Positions 22,622 to 35,018 of a stretch of 64,000 nt of DNA are shown one piece after another. Source of the DNA: Rana temporaria (Eukaryota; Chordata; Amphibia; Anura; Ranidae). Numbering within the stretch: position 1 is the stretch's first letter; each line of letters opens with the position of its first letter. The notes below the pieces were generated by a model. The model searched no databases and had not been told where the DNA came from. It was given only the letters and a program-made list of their open reading frames with translations. The position numbers and the translations under genes are program-made. The stretch is taken from the NCBI RefSeq assembly GCF_905171775.1, contig NC_053494.1:50564511-50628510 (forward strand), written 5' to 3'.

Positions 22622-23015
22622 TAGTGGAACCTTGGATTACGAGCATAATCCGTTCCAGGAGAATGCTTTTAATCCAATGCACTCGCATATCAAAGCGAGT
22701 TTCCCGAAAATAATTTGTTCCACATTGAATTCTATGGCATGCAATACTGCATGTGGCCAGAGGAGGGGGACGTAGAGACTCGAAAATGGTTGGAGACTGT
22801 TCGGCTGCATTCGGAAACCCTCAGAAAGCCTCGAAAACACTTGGGAAGAGTATTTTTGAGTATTTATAGCCAAATGCAGTACTGCACACCACAGAGGCTT
22901 GAATTCTGCCTGTTTTGCGAGACAACACTCACAAACCGAGTCAGGGTTTTAAAAAAAATTGCTCGTATTGCAAAACGCTTGTTAACCACATTACTCGCAA
23001 TCCGAGGTTTCACTG
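22622..23015. mobile_element. Tigger/pogo-like MITE with TA target duplication
   Basis: Left end (T)AGTGGAACCTTGGATTACG, right end CGCAATCCGAGGTTTCACTG. The family start CAGTG-AACC has its first base changed to T on the left. TA lies at both edges (22620-22621 and 23016-23017). CAGT termini with a TA duplication fit Tc1/mariner, pogo branch. Subterminal inverted parts also match (GCATAATCCG, GCTCGTATTGC). It is non-coding. Confidence 0.78.
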
Positions 23016-23017
23016 TA

Positions 23018-25614
23018 ATCAGTCCATCCAATTCAACCTTTAAGTTGTTGCCTTATGGGTTTATGTGAAATCTCCATTAATAGTTGTAAAATATTGTAAT
23101 TATGAATATATTTCATTTAGCTTGCATATATGAAAGCCAGGCAAAAGGGGAGCGTCACAGAAGCGCTTGTTAAGAGTAGACAATGTGGTGCCGAGGCTTG
23201 TATATACAGTACAAACAATGGAGAGCCAAATCCATTGTTTTACACCTACTCACTTCAAAGGATCCCATGCTGGGATATTCAATGAAGGGAGGCCAAAATG
23301 TAATACATACTTAACTTCCCAGGAACATTCAATTATATCTCCTGCCCAGAATAGTCACCAGGATTTGCATTAAAAGGGGCTGACGTATGTAGTAAGCCCT
23401 CCAATCATGATCCAAGCTAGGCCAACCTATGGGGCATCAGCATGCAGGGATATACTCAGAGCAGATGGGAGGGGAAGCTCTTCTTATGGAACAGCAGCCC
23501 TCAGGATGGTACTAAAAGGTTGTCAATGGAAAAGGTCTGTTTTACTCGTAACTGAACATGTTTGTACATTAATGTTTTAAAGGAATATACTCTGTATTCC
23601 TCCATGTCATTATTTTACTTTAACCTAATATTTTCTGTGTAATAGATAGATTACCAACTATACCTAATAAATGTTATTAAGTTAACGCTTTTACTTTAAC
23701 CCACATCATATCTTTAAAATATTAGATCTTAAATATATATTTAACAAAGTGTTCTGGACCACGCAAAGACCAGGGGGGTAAGATGTATTTTGCATGTTGC
23801 AAACCTCTGTCTGGAGGCCACCCCTTTAACGTGTCTCACCCTTCCAGGCTTAGTCGTAGAAACTAAGCCCGGAAGAGTGAAAAGTATAACACATAATTCT
23901 GGCTAAATAAAGTTTGTTGGAGGAAGTGATGACACAATGGTGATGGCACTTCCTCCATCAATATACAGGAATCTTGATTATTTTCTGTGGTGAGAAGCCT
24001 TATGGCTACCTGTGTTCACATTATTCTATTTAAGCGCTACAACAAGGGAACCTCCAATGGATTCTATACTGACCCACTGGCTATTGGCATAGACTGGACC
24101 TCTTGTTTATAGTTAGAATGTTTTCCCTTTTGTAGCAATGTCTTTACCAGAAAATGCGGTTAAGGTGGGTTTTCTGTGTTCATACCATTTACTGTAACTA
24201 GGCTTTCTTCTTCAGTGTTTTGCCTAAAAGAAAAGCCTATTCGAAGCATCAGTTGTGTTGATGAATGAGAATAAAGGAAGACACATCTATCAAGTGTCAA
24301 CTAAGGGCAACATGTGTGAGCTTATCCAGGATTTGTATGTCCATTTTCCTGGTGTGATGACCTTGTCAGGAAGTGCAATCCAAGTCATTAAGATCGACCC
24401 GGTCACCACTGCCAGGCTGTGCGAAGAACAGGAACTGTCAGTTGGAGTAAATTAATGGGTGCAGCTAATATCCATCCTGAAAAGCCACTCTGAAGAGTGA
24501 AGACACAAATTATTGAGATGCTATCCCTACTAGCAACAAGAATCACGATGCAACTTGGAAAGTCCGTCGAAGATAGAAAGTTTTGCGAAATTGTGGAGGA
24601 AATTTGGTGAGCCTCAGGTGAAAAAGACAGACAGGTGCCAGACCATCTCAGCTTTCATAGGGCCCTGGGAGGAAGAGTCAACCAGGTGCCATACCACTTA
24701 AGCTAGATCCATTCAAACATGATGTAAGAAGAAAGAGGGGGGAGATCTGAGCCTTTTAGTAGAACCTTAACTGATATCTCAAATCGATCACTAAAGTCAT
24801 CTTTTTTCAGTATTGAATTACGCTGTTCAAGAAGGGGCAGCTCAAGAGCAGAAAAAATAATGCAGCCAGTAGAGTTCCCCTTCAAGTCTGATTTTGTTTT
24901 TATTCCAGAGAGGAGAGGCAACCTCATCACAGCTTTCACAAGTCACAGTGGAATCCTCTGAAACTGTGGAATCCAGAGAGCAAATGGTTAAGTGACAGAA
25001 TTCATCTGCTGTGGAATTAACATCTGAATCAAGAAGGAATTGTTCTGAAGGAACTGCCACCACTTAAGTAGCACAAGCCACCTCACCTGCAAGTGACATA
25101 TCCTGCCTTCTTCTTGACACACTATGATGGTAAGTTCCTCTGCCAGTACCTTTATATGAAAAGGTTCCACAAAATTAGTCTAGTTTCACTAAATAGGCGG
25201 GATTAATTTGTAAAATCGTTACCTGGTTCTATGTAAGTGTTAATTTATTTTTATCTGAATATGTATTTACAAATTCTGTACTTTGGAGACCAAAATATTT
25301 CACTGGGGGAAGAGTAAAGCGAGAATCAGTGCTATTATCCCATAATTGACTTCTGCAAGAGATGAAGCATAAGTAAGGGGTTGAGTTACCCAAACACAAG
25401 GTTGCTGCTGCTGTGGACAGAGCTGTTGTGCTGAGATCCAAGTTGCAGAGAGCTTCAGTGGCAGAGGCAGAGCAATACAGGGCAGAGCCTCAGAAAGAGT
25501 ATCACCAGCGAGGTGAAGGCTTGAGAGGGAGGCCTACAGCTTCAGGCTGCCTTTTTCCTGACCTCCCTCAACATTTGAGGCCTTCATCCATTCAGAGGTT
25601 CTATGGCAAAACTG
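23018..25614. other. No gene confidently seen over about 2.6 kb
   Basis: AT-rich sequence with a hairpin near 23848-23875 (CAGGCTTAG with CTAAGCCCGG). Frames at 24255-24455 (+), 24703-25170 (-) and 25413-25649 (+) have no domain I recognise. They could be scraps of the decayed Gypsy element nearby or chance. Confidence 0.35.
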
Positions 25615-25617
25615 TGA

Positions 25618-26031
25618 TGCCGCGTAAGCGCGATCAGTTCATCCGATGAGAACGGACCGATGGACCGTTTTCATCGGTTAACCGATGAAGCTGACTGATG
25701 GTCTGTCGCGCCTACACACTATCGGTTAAAAAATCGATCGTGTCAGAACGCGGTGACGTAAAACACATGACGTGCTAAAAAAACGAAGTTCAATGCTTCC
25801 AAGCATGCGTCGACTTGATTCTGAGCATGTGTGGATTTTTAACCAATGGTTGTGCCTACTAACGATCGGTTTTGTTCTATCGGTTAGGAATCTAGGTTAA
25901 ATTTAAAACAAGTTGGCTTTTTTTAACCGATGGTTAAATAACTGATGGCGCCCACACACGATCAGTTTTGACCGATGAAAACGGTCCATCAGACCGTTCT
26001 CATCGGTTTAACTGATCGTGTGTACGCGGCA
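25618..26031. mobile_element. TGCCGCGTAC-family foldback MITE (copy 1)
   Basis: Starts TGCCGCGTAAGCGCGATCAG and ends GATCGTGTGTACGCGGCA, flanked by TGA and TAA. The arms pair over much of their length (CCGATGAGAACGG, CATCGGTTAACCGATGAAG). It contains TTGATTCTGAGCATG. The subfamily with ATCGGTTAACC words also includes 28752-28873 and 35438-35856. Three-base T-N-A target sites suggest a PIF/Harbinger mobiliser (inference). Confidence 0.8.
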
Positions 26032-26034
26032 TAA

Positions 26035-26640
26035 TTCACATCCACTGTGTGTTATTTGGATCTTGTTAATAACCTTGTGCTTTAGAGAGTGAAGTTCTGC
26101 CACATGCCCTAGGTATGTGACTGAAGTCTGATAGAACTGGCACTTCTCCAATGACAGCCTCAACCCCTCGTTATGTAACCGCTGGAAAACTTTCTCCAAC
26201 CGAGCTTCATGCTCCTTCAATGTTCGGCCAAACACAATGATGTCATCGAGATAAACTAGCACTTCCACCATGTTCATATCACCCACAGTGTTTTCCATCA
26301 GTCGCTGGAAAGTGGCAAGGGCCCTGGCTAGTCCCTGTGACATTCGATCAAACTCTGGGTGCATTGGGATCTGGTAGTACCCACTCTTTAGATCCAACAC
26401 ACTGAACCATTTATCCCCTGATAAGCATTGTAAGGCTTCTTCTATGCAAGGAGCCATGTATTTATCTGGGATAGTCCTACAATTCAAGGTTTGGTAATCA
26501 ATACACATCCGAAGAGACCCATTCTATTTCCTTACTACTACAATTGGGGAGGCATAGGGGCTCCTGGACTCCTAATGACCCCTGACTTCTTTAACTCAGC
26601 CAATTGATCTCGAAGATCTTCCAGATCACACAAGGGTATT
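26035..26640 (-). pseudogene. Ty3/Gypsy reverse transcriptase relic
   Basis: The minus-strand frame to 26008 includes MCIDYQTLN, FSVLDLKSGYYQIPM, the catalytic YLDDIIVF and LEKCQF, all reverse transcriptase motifs. Upstream, after a TAG and a frame change, SPIVVVRK and ELKKSGVI continue the same domain. Protease, gag, RNase H and integrase are not seen, so large deletions have occurred. Its sequence is distinct from the young element at 48658-54299. The lower edge is cut by the MITE at 25618-26031. Confidence 0.85.
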
Positions 26641-26820
26641 CGCCTTGTCAGTCAGTCAAATTCGATATTGAGCACTCTTGGCACATCCCACATCAAAGTC
26701 ATTCTTGGAGAACAGTTTCTCCCAGCAAGCTATCTGAGCTTTAATCCTCTCTGTCTACTATGTAAAGCATATTGTGGCTCTTGTCTAGGCCGGCTAGGGC
26801 CAGCTGCAGATAGCATCACG

Positions 26821-26832
26821 GACGAGCCCCCA
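26821..26832 (-). other. tRNA-Pro-type primer binding site
   Basis: On the minus strand TGGGGGCTCGTC follows GTAACA-AA. TGGGGGCTCGTCCGGGAT is the classic retroviral site complementary to the 3' end of tRNA-Pro; here the match runs through TGGGGGCTCGTCCG. Its place between an LTR-like end and an RT relic on the same strand supports the call. Confidence 0.75.
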
Positions 26833-26834
26833 TT

Positions 26835-27760
26835 TGTTACACGACCCCCTAAGGGACTGCTCATCTGCACTGCTATAACCTGGTGAACATTCCAGCCCAC
26901 CTGACACTCTGGGTTCCGATATCCTTGCACCATCTTAAAATAAGTCAGACAACTCTGTGTATTCATGTTTTGATAATGTTTACTAGAAAAGGAAGATTGA
27001 AAAGGATATTGACACAAAGAGGAGGTAATAGATCTGCTGAGTTTTAGGCGACAGTGCAAACACAGCAAAGGAATTCCTCCAAGTAACACAAAGCAAGATA
27101 TTATCAAATAGAACAATATTTAATTATATATATTGGGTCAATGAATTACTGCTAGCACCTGTAAGGATGGACACTGCTATCTGAATATACTGACACACTT
27201 CTTAAGAGGGGGTCACTGTTGCAGATCTGATGTTCTTCACCAGCATTTAGGAGCTCACTAACTGTAATCCATTAAGGTGTGGTAACATGCAGTAGGTTCC
27301 CTGTAAAGAAAACTAAAGGTGTCTAGGCACTGTGTTCAAAGCAAGTTCAGTAAAGGATTCCAAAGGTAAAGATGTCTGTGAAAAGTGTCCCAGTAGAATG
27401 ATGATAAAGGATTTGTAAAGGTCGGCGATTGCCTTCTCACCAACAACCAGGCCGATGATGTCTTCCAGACAGTAACTCATATAGCACCACTCGTGCAGCG
27501 GATCTGCCACCTCGATCTCCTTGTGTGAAGAGTGATGCTGGATGGATGTCCGATGACAAACAGCAAAGCTAGGCCCCTCTGGTATGGGTTGGAAGGTGGT
27601 ACACCGCGTGGTAGGCCGCAACCCCTCTCTCCATATACGGAAAGGTTTGTCTTGCATCAGGCCTGGGGAGGAAAAGAGCTCTGCACTGGCTTTTGATTTT
27701 TTTATAGCTTTGTATAAAGGAGGGAGGGAATATATTTAAGATTAGTTAGGCATATCCAAG
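26835..27760 (-). repeat. Probable 5' LTR of the decayed Gypsy element
   Basis: The inner edge is defined by TGTTACACG (inverse of ...GTAACA) next to the primer site. A TATA-like CTATAAAAAAATC lies near 27699 on the minus strand, as expected for an LTR promoter. The outer edge is uncertain because a MITE starts at 27770. No second LTR is seen, so the length is an estimate. Confidence 0.5.
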
Positions 27761-27769
27761 AATTCCACT

Positions 27770-28602
27770 TTAAAGTGTAACTCCACTTTTGTTGGAAAAA
27801 AAAACATCCCCCCCATGGTGATTTATGTACATTGCAGGGATTATAACAAACTTTGTTGCAAGCTGCTACCTTTTGTTTTTTTCTGAAGAATCCCCTGTTT
27901 GTTCCTCTGTGCCGCTGTTCTGATTAAGTCTAATGGGAGTGATTTCATAATTATCAACCAGCTGCTGCAGATTCAGGGCTCTAATGAAGAAAATTGCAGG
28001 GTCTGCATACCTTAAGGCTGAGTTAACTTTATTGTGAATTGGATGCAGGTTTACCAGCATCCAATTCACATTGCAGGAGATTGTGACCTCTATGGAGACA
28101 GTTCGCACCTCTCTGCAGCAGCTCTGGTGCAAATTGCACAGGAGTCCTGTGCATCTTCTGGTGGGCTGAAATCGGACCTGAAATGGTGAATGGAGACGGA
28201 CCGGACTCCTGCTGTGAGTAAGAGCATCCTGCAGTGTGAACCCAGCCTTAGGTGTTATTTCCTATTGGGAGTATCTTTAATTAAATTACGATTTTTTGCA
28301 GGGGATGCCAAAAAATCTGAGTTGTATCTTTGTGTAGATTTCGGGGAAAATCAGTGAGCCAATCACACAAGCAGGAAAGTATGTTTCTGGGGGGTGTTCT
28401 ATACACATTCTGTGTACAGAACACCTCCGGGTAGCCATATTGCTTTGTACTTTACAGAAAATTACAGAGCTGCAGATTGAAAAGAAAAGGTAATTTTTAA
28501 TAACATCCAATTACAATTTGACTTGTGTTGCAATTGTACAGTATATGCAGTATTTATTTTTATTTGCTATTTTTTTCCCATGAAAGTGGAGTTACCTTTC
28601 AG
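27770..28602. mobile_element. MITE with TTAAAGTGTAACTCCACTTT end, host of a nested MITE
   Basis: TTAAAGTGTAACTCCACTTT on the left pairs with AAAGTGGAGTTACCTTTC on the right. TTAA is clear only at the left edge. The element is enlarged by the insertion at 28014-28250. It is related at its ends to 40188-40704 (TTAAAGTGGAGGTTCACCC). Confidence 0.65.
28014..28250. mobile_element. Nested MITE, AAGGCTGRGTT/AACCCAGCCTT ends
   Basis: The left AAGGCTGAGTT pairs with the right AACCCAGCCTT. Just inside is a hairpin GTGAATTGGATGC/GCATCCAATTCAC (28034-28071). It lies wholly inside the 27770-28602 element and so is younger. Confidence 0.65.
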
Positions 28603-28751
28603 GGGCCCAATCACACTTGCAGAGACACTACATGTAACTCTAGGTATGGCAGAACATTATGCTTTGTTGATGTGCAATGTAACTTGCGATAAAGTGTATG
28701 TCTGCATCATGTAATAATCCTTTACAAAGCAAGACTTTTTGCCTTGCCTTT

Positions 28752-28873
28752 ACGTTTGGCTTTTTTTAACCTATGGTTAAATAACCTATGGGGCCCCCAC
28801 ACGATCGGTTCTGACCGATGAAAACGGTCCTTCAGACCGTTGTCCTCTGGTTAACCTATCGTGTGTATGAGGC
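28752..28873. mobile_element. 3' fragment of a TGCCGCGTAC-family MITE
   Basis: GGCTTTTTTTAACC, CACACGATCGGTTCTGACCG and TATCGTGTGTATGAGGC match the right third of 25618-26031. The left part is absent. Confidence 0.7.
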
Positions 28874-30162
28874 TTTATAGTGCTAGAAGACTCTTATTAA
28901 TGTATTTATAAGTGATTACACAGGAATGCTATACAATGAATTCCTGGAATAATGTTTATTTATAGAGGACGTTAGGAAGTTATAATTATTTTGAAATGTT
29001 TAAAAACACATTGCAAATCATTTGCTCAATGTAAAGATCATGTCTTTCTGAATGTTTCAGTCAATATATTACAGGCCTGTATCGTTACATATATTCGTTT
29101 TATGGCTGGAGACACATCTGGGGTTAGAGAATAAATGCTATGAGAACAGAAGCAATGCTCTGACAAAAATAAACTTAAACAATTCTTTAAGTAATATATA
29201 AAATTAAAAAACTTGTACATATAACAGTTGAAGTCCAAGTACCAGGATACAGGCATGGTTTAGTAAGCAAATCCCTGGTACATGCCTGAAAAAAAAAAAA
29301 AAAACAGGAAGAGTGATCACTACAGAGGTTGATGCTGTCACTTGACATGAGGAAGAAATATGCTTTGCAAAGCACTCAATAAACATAATACAGTTATTTA
29401 CTGTATTACCAATCAGCATTTATAGGCAGAGGCAGAAGTGAAGAGGTGCTGATGTCACTGGCAGGTTTGAGCAGGGTGACTCAGATCTCTGTTTCAGAGG
29501 CTGTATAGCAGTGGGTACACTAGCTTATACATGACTAGAGTCTATCAACTAATATATACTATATTGGGACATAGCATCCCCAAGAATCCATGTGATGCCT
29601 TACTCAACCTCAAACAAGTGGGTTGTACTGTCAATCAATTTTGATTAACATCCTTTATTTTCATACTGACCAAACAAACCCTTGCTAAAGCCTGGTGGTC
29701 CAGCACCCCATTGTTCACACAAATCAAACAAAATAAGGCATGATATCTAGTGAGTAAAAAATGTATGGCTGTACTCCGAGATAAAGCTAAGAAATGTAAA
29801 AAATACTCACTATTTCCTTGGCGATTTTGATAATCCATTTTAGACCATCTAACATCCACCCAGATCAAGTGGAAATGTCATAGGGTATAGTGGTGCTGAC
29901 TTGTCTTGCACCTTCCCTTTCCTTACTTCCATATTGTCCCACCCCTTCTTACTCTAACTCCTCCGCTTTTCCCCCCGTATTTGTTTCTCTTTGTGATTGG
30001 TTGGGGCTGGGCTTTCAACAGAGTTTCAATTCTGCAAACACATAGACAACACACTCATTTGCAAGAATGTATAATGGGCAGACTGAAGAGAAAGGCACTG
30101 ATGTTGATGGAGGTCCCTACCTGCTATGGACCTCAATGTACAATTCTACTTTACCACTTCTT
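28874..30162. other. No gene or named repeat seen
   Basis: AT-rich sequence with an A-run near 29289-29304. Open frames are short and unrecognised. Confidence 0.4.
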
Positions 30163-30554
30163 CCCTTAGGCCCCTTTCACATGTGCGGACCATATGTCTG
30201 CATTTTCATCCATCCATTGCGAATGAAAACGGGACATACATTGGTCCCTATGTGATTGCGGGTGGCACCCGTAATCACCCGCCTCCGCAATGATCCGATT
30301 TTTCGGACGGAAGAAAATCCTATTTTTCTTCCGTCTGGCGGATCGGATCGGGTGAACACGGACATACGGTCCGTGTTCATCCGATCCCCCATAGGGGAGA
30401 GCGGAGGAAAGACAGGGCGGTCCCTGCACAGTGTGCGGGGACCGCCCTGTCAGCCGATGGCTCAGCGGGGATTTTATGGAGGATCCCCTCTGAGCAAAGC
30501 GGACACACGGAGGCGGATCATTACTCATCCGCCCGTGTGAAAGGGCCCTAAGGG
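30163..30554. mobile_element. MITE with CCCTTAGGCCCCTTTCAC ends
   Basis: CCCTTAGGCCCCTTTCACA on the left mirrors TGTGAAAGGGCCCTAAGGG on the right. The GC-rich interior has nested inverted pairs (GGACATACGGTCCGTGTTC, GGCGGTCC/GGACCGCC, TTTTTCGGACGGAAG/CTTCCGTCTGG). The terminal palindromic CCCTTAG hides the target duplication. It is non-coding. Confidence 0.75.
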
Positions 30555-31510
30555 TGAATCTTTTTAATATGTCATAAGGAGGTTTGTTCCTTTGATTTTT
30601 TTTTCATAACATGTGCTATTGATGTATTTTTTTTTAATTAACACTTATTGAAATGTAAGAAGTAAATGATACACTTGAAAGACAATAACTGTAATGTAGA
30701 TAAATTCTTATCATACTTAACATGAAATATGATAGTCTTCATTTCTTATACATATTTACTTAGTACACTCAAGAATTGATAAAAAGAAAGCGTTACTTTG
30801 TGCCATAATACATACAGTATCTATTCTTTGGGAACAGGTAAACAATTAGCACAACACAGGATAAGTGATTATGCACTGGTGCCTACAAAAAGGTACTTAA
30901 GTTATAAGAGACAAGGTTTGGCACAGTACAATTTGTCATGGGACTATATATGCCAAAAACAAACTAGAACTACTACATTTGTAACCACTTATAACTCCAA
31001 TCTATAAGTTCTCACTCACTCAAACCCGTTTTATCGCCTTAAGATACAGTATTATTATAGATGTTGGTCCAACAGTATGCAGGCCTCCAATCAGGCTGAT
31101 AGCAGACTATATGCCCTTCAATACTTGGCAATTTTTTAAGTAACAACCCTAAGGTAAATTGGTATTCCCTCCCAAGGTAATCATTAAAAGACATGTTGTG
31201 CCCTTTTCAATCATCCTAACTAAGGATAGTTTTTCGATATAAAACTAAATGTTTCCCTTTTTGGCTTAATCATTCATTGTGAAACATTATGGTTACAAAA
31301 ACAGTGTTACTACAAAGCACCCCCTTTGGGTGAATTAACTAATTAGCCAGGGCATAGGGAGTGAACAACTCTAGTTACTTTTAATGATTCTTTTTTTCCT
31401 TATCATTAATTTGCTGTTTATCATCTACATTGTAAAGATGAAGGACAGTGTTTTCCCCCTCAATTAACCCTCTGTATTTTTTAAGAAGAAGTGAGTCATG
31501 GGATATGAAA
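30555..31510. other. AT-rich, no feature recognised
   Basis: No element ends or coding signal seen. Confidence 0.4.
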
Positions 31511-31766
31511 GCAAGTACGTTTGTGAATCGGCGTAAGTATGCAATTTGCATACTCTACGCTGACAACTACGGGTGCGCCACCTAGCGGCCAGCGTCAGAA
31601 TGCACCCTAAGATACGACGGCATAAGAGACTTATGCCAGTCGTATCTTAGGCTACAGTCGGCGTATCTAGCTTTCTGAATACAGAAAGTAGATACGCCGG
31701 CGCTACTTAGCAATTACGCTGCGTATCTATGGATATGCAGGCGTAATTGCTCTCTGAATCTACCCC
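31511..31766. mobile_element. GGGG-AGATTCA foldback family, right-hand fragment
   Basis: Contains AAGATACGACGGCATAAGAG/CTTATGCCAGTCGTATCTTA and CTAGCTTTCTGAATACAGAAAG hairpins, and ends GAATCTACCCC. The words GTGAATCGGCGTA and GCGCCACCTAGCGGCCAGCG are shared with 34297-35018, 44349-45068 and 62846-63528. Confidence 0.65.
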
Positions 31767-31994
31767 AGTGAGTTGCATTTCATTTTAATCTTTTGTTTGC
31801 AGTGTAAGGAAATCCTTAAATGTTCGCCAAAAGGTGGTAGCTAGTTCCCCCAAGGACATAGATATGTTGTACATAAAACACCCCTCCATTTCCATGACCA
31901 CTTCTTAGGGTACCGGTGATAATACAGAAGAGCCCATTGCTGACATTTTCCAAGATGAGAAGAACTAATATCTCAAACTGCTGGCCCAGAGTTA

Positions 31995-32430
31995 TGCCCC
32001 GTACACACCATCACTTTATGTGATGAAAAAAAATGACGTTTTTAAAAACGTCACTTTAAGTGACCGTGTGTGGGGGAAAACGTCGTTTTATGTCTTGTAA
32101 AAAACGACCCAAAAAAATTTAAGCATGCTTCAATTTTATGTGTCGTTTTTCAAAACGTCATTTTTTACTTCAGAGAAATTGACCGTGTGTAGCAAAAAAT
32201 GTCGTTTAAAACCAAGTTTTTTCACCCGCGCATGCCCAGAAGCTACTTATGAAGCGAGCTTCAATGGAAAAACGTGGTGAACGTAACCTCGCTTTGCTAG
32301 AACATTGTGAGAAAACAATGGTGTGTATGCAACTTCGTCTTTGAAATTTTAAGTTTCAAAAACGTCATTTTTTACTTCACAGAAAATGTCGTTTTTTTTC
32401 ATTACATAAAGTGATGGTGTGTATGGGGCA
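31995..32430. mobile_element. TGCC-CGTACACAC foldback MITE (copy 2) with TTA duplication
   Basis: Starts TGCCCCGTACACACCATCAC and ends GTGATGGTGTGTATGGGGCA. A perfect TTA duplication flanks it (31992-31994, 32431-32433). The interior carries AAAAACGTCAC words and CGCGCATGCCCAGAAGC, shared with 36361-36794 and 39606-40165. Confidence 0.85.
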
Positions 32431-32604
32431 TTAGAGGTCATAGAGGCTTGTACCTAAATAGTTTGGGTCCCACGGACCTGTGGCCCTCAATGCTGTTAAA
32501 TAGGGAAATAGTGCTATTTTTTTTTTTTATTGTTCCTGTTGGGAGTTGAAACCATTCTTAATTGAAATTTTATAAGTATGTTATTAAAAGCCCAAAATAA
32601 ACAT

Positions 32605-33069
32605 TTAAAGGGTCACTAAAGGAATTTTTTTTTTAGCTAAATAGCTTCCTTTACCTTACTGCAGTACTGGTTTCATGTCCTCATTGTTCGTTTTTGCTGT
32701 AATTCTGCTGTGATCTCCACACTTCCTGGTTGCCAGTTTCATTATAACCATCGTACTGGGAGATTTTTACGGTGGTCTAAGCTGTCATTACTGTGTGTCT
32801 AAAACTCCTCAGAACCAATCAGATTCATTTTAAAAACAAAACACTGCCCTGGATTTGTTGTTTTTGTTCTGTGAGTCTTCCCGACTCACCTCTCACCCGG
32901 CACTTCATGTATGTACCTTTAAAACCGAACGTGAAACTAGAGGCACATTATATGATAGATTAAATTCAATTTTTAATCATTTTTAAAAGGAATCAGTTAA
33001 CTTTTATGTCTCTATACCCTGTAAACAGTCATTTCAGCAAAAAAAAAAATTCCTTTAGTGACCCTTTAA
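32605..33069. mobile_element. TTAA-flanked MITE, AGGGTCACTAAAGGAA ends
   Basis: TTAAAGGGTCACTAAAGGAA mirrors TTCCTTTAGTGACCCTTTAA exactly over 20 bp, with TTAA at both edges. The interior is not palindromic and not coding. The exact ends suggest a fairly recent insertion. Confidence 0.88.
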
Positions 33070-33838
33070 ATTACCATCAGTCATAAAGATGATGGTAACA
33101 CTAGCCTTTAGTGTTTTCAACTGAAAATTATGACATCATTACTGCATGTGACTAAATGAGACCATCACAAATTATTGATCATTTAAGTCTCTAACGCTAA
33201 AAGAAAGTGAAATATTTTCCCTCGTTTTAGATATCTACTGATCAGAAAAGCACAAACTAACCTTTATTTTAATGTATGTTACCTGTCCCTCTTCCTTAAC
33301 AGATACATTATATTGCAGTTAATATTATCTAAAACCACATCAACTCAATATTTAAAATGGCAATAAATGGTCATCACAGATGGTTGATTAATCAATAATG
33401 TAACGGTGTCTTCACACAAACGTTTCAGCAAAGCCAAAAGAGACAAATGTCCTTTAGAATAATTTTCATTTCTAAAGTAATGAAACTTGGCCATAAAGCT
33501 AATGTATGAATAATACAGTATGGTACATTTATTTTACTGAATCTACAAGGAATATTTTAGAGCCCTTTGGCTGCCCTCATTTTGGTTTGAGTTTCATGTA
33601 TATTGTTTCATCTCAGATTTACTAAAACTGTTCATAATGAACACAGTGGGGGTCATTTAAATTTTAATGAAACATGAAAGAAAGCAGATAAAAATGGCAT
33701 ATTACGCCACATTTGCAACAGATAATCACAAGGATTTAATAAGGCTTCACAATAATTCTGCGCAAAGTGCAGCACCCTATGGACACACCGGGACTCATCT
33801 TTCACTGATCTGAATTCATGAACACTAAAACTAATGGG
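33070..33838. other. AT-rich, no feature recognised
   Basis: No coding signal or element ends seen. Confidence 0.4.
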
Positions 33839-33841
33839 TAA

Positions 33842-34255
33842 TGCCGCGTACACACGATCGTTTTTAATGTCATGTAAAAAACGAAGTTTTTCTCGACGTG
33901 ATTCTTGTCAAGCCTGCCTTGCATACACACGATCATTAAAAAAAAAATGCTTGAGCAAAGCGCGGTGACGTACAACACGTACAACGGTACTATAAAGGGG
34001 AAGTTCCATTCGATTGGCGACACCCTTTGGGCTGATTATGCAAATTTCCCTTCTCATAACCTGCTTCTGAGCATGCACATTTTTTTCCCCGTCGTTAAAG
34101 CCTACACACGACTGTTTTTCACGACGTGAAAAACGACGACGTGAAAAACAACGAGAAAAAATAGAGTATTGTCGAGAAAAATGCTCTGGAGCCTAAACAC
34201 GGTTTAAGAAATTGCATTTTACTCGTCATGAAAAAACGATCTTGTGTACGCGGTA
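33842..34255. mobile_element. TGCCGCGTAC-family foldback MITE (copy 3)
   Basis: Starts TGCCGCGTACACACGATCG and ends GATCTTGTGTACGCGGTA; flanks TAA and TTA. The interior has ACGAAGTTTTTCTCGACGTG and TGCTTCTGAGCATGCAC, plus GCGGTGACGTACAACACGTA, which also occurs in related form in 39606-40165. Confidence 0.8.
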
Positions 34256-34296
34256 TTAGAGTGAATAAACTACATTTTGTGCAACGCTATACACCT

Positions 34297-35018
34297 GGGG
34301 CCAGATTCACGTAGGAGAGCATATCTTTGTGCGGGCGTAGCGTATCGTATTTACACTACGCCTCCGCAACTTAGACAGGCAAGTGCAGTATTCACAAAGC
34401 ACTTGCTCCGTAAGTTGAGGCGCCGTAGTGTAAATCGGCCGGTGTAAGCCCGCATAATTCAAATGTGGAAGAGGTGGGCGTGTTTTTTTAAAATGAGCGG
34501 TGACCCCATGCAAATGAAGCGCCGATCGTACGGCGCATGCGCGCTCATGCTCAGTATCACGTCAAATTTACTCCCTAAGATACGCCGGCTCAATGCCTGT
34601 CACGTGAACGTAACCTACGCACATCCCCATTCACGTACGACTTACGTAAACAACTTAAATAGATACGCTTGTTCCGACGTCCATACTTTGCATTGGCTGC
34701 GCCTCATATAGCAGGGGTAACTTTACGCCGGACGTAAGCCTAACGTAAACGGCGTAGTGGGCGCAAGTACGTTCGTGAATCGGCGTATCTACCTAATTTA
34801 CATATTCGACGCGTAAATCTACGGAAGCGCCCCTTGCGGCCAGCGTAAATATGCACCCAAGATACGACGGCGTAGGAGACTTACGCCGCTCGTATCTTGG
34901 CCAAATTTATGCGTAACTGATTCTAAGAATCAGGCGCATAGATACGATGGGTCACATTCAGACTTACGACGGCGTACATGGAGATACGCCGTCGTAAGTC
35001 CTTTGTGAATCTGGCCCC
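34297..35018. mobile_element. GGGGCCAGATTCAC foldback element (complete)
   Basis: The left GGGGCCAGATTCAC mirrors the right GTGAATCTGGCCCC. The interior has nested hairpins (GCAAGTGCAGTATTCACAAA with CACTTGC; AAGATACGACGGCGTAGGAG with its inverse) and GCGCATGCGC at 34533-34542. No coding capacity and no obvious target duplication. Confidence 0.8.

Noticed and set aside
25413..25649. Glu/Arg-rich frame as a host gene fragment
   Set aside because: No recognised domain, and its end runs into the MITE at 25618.
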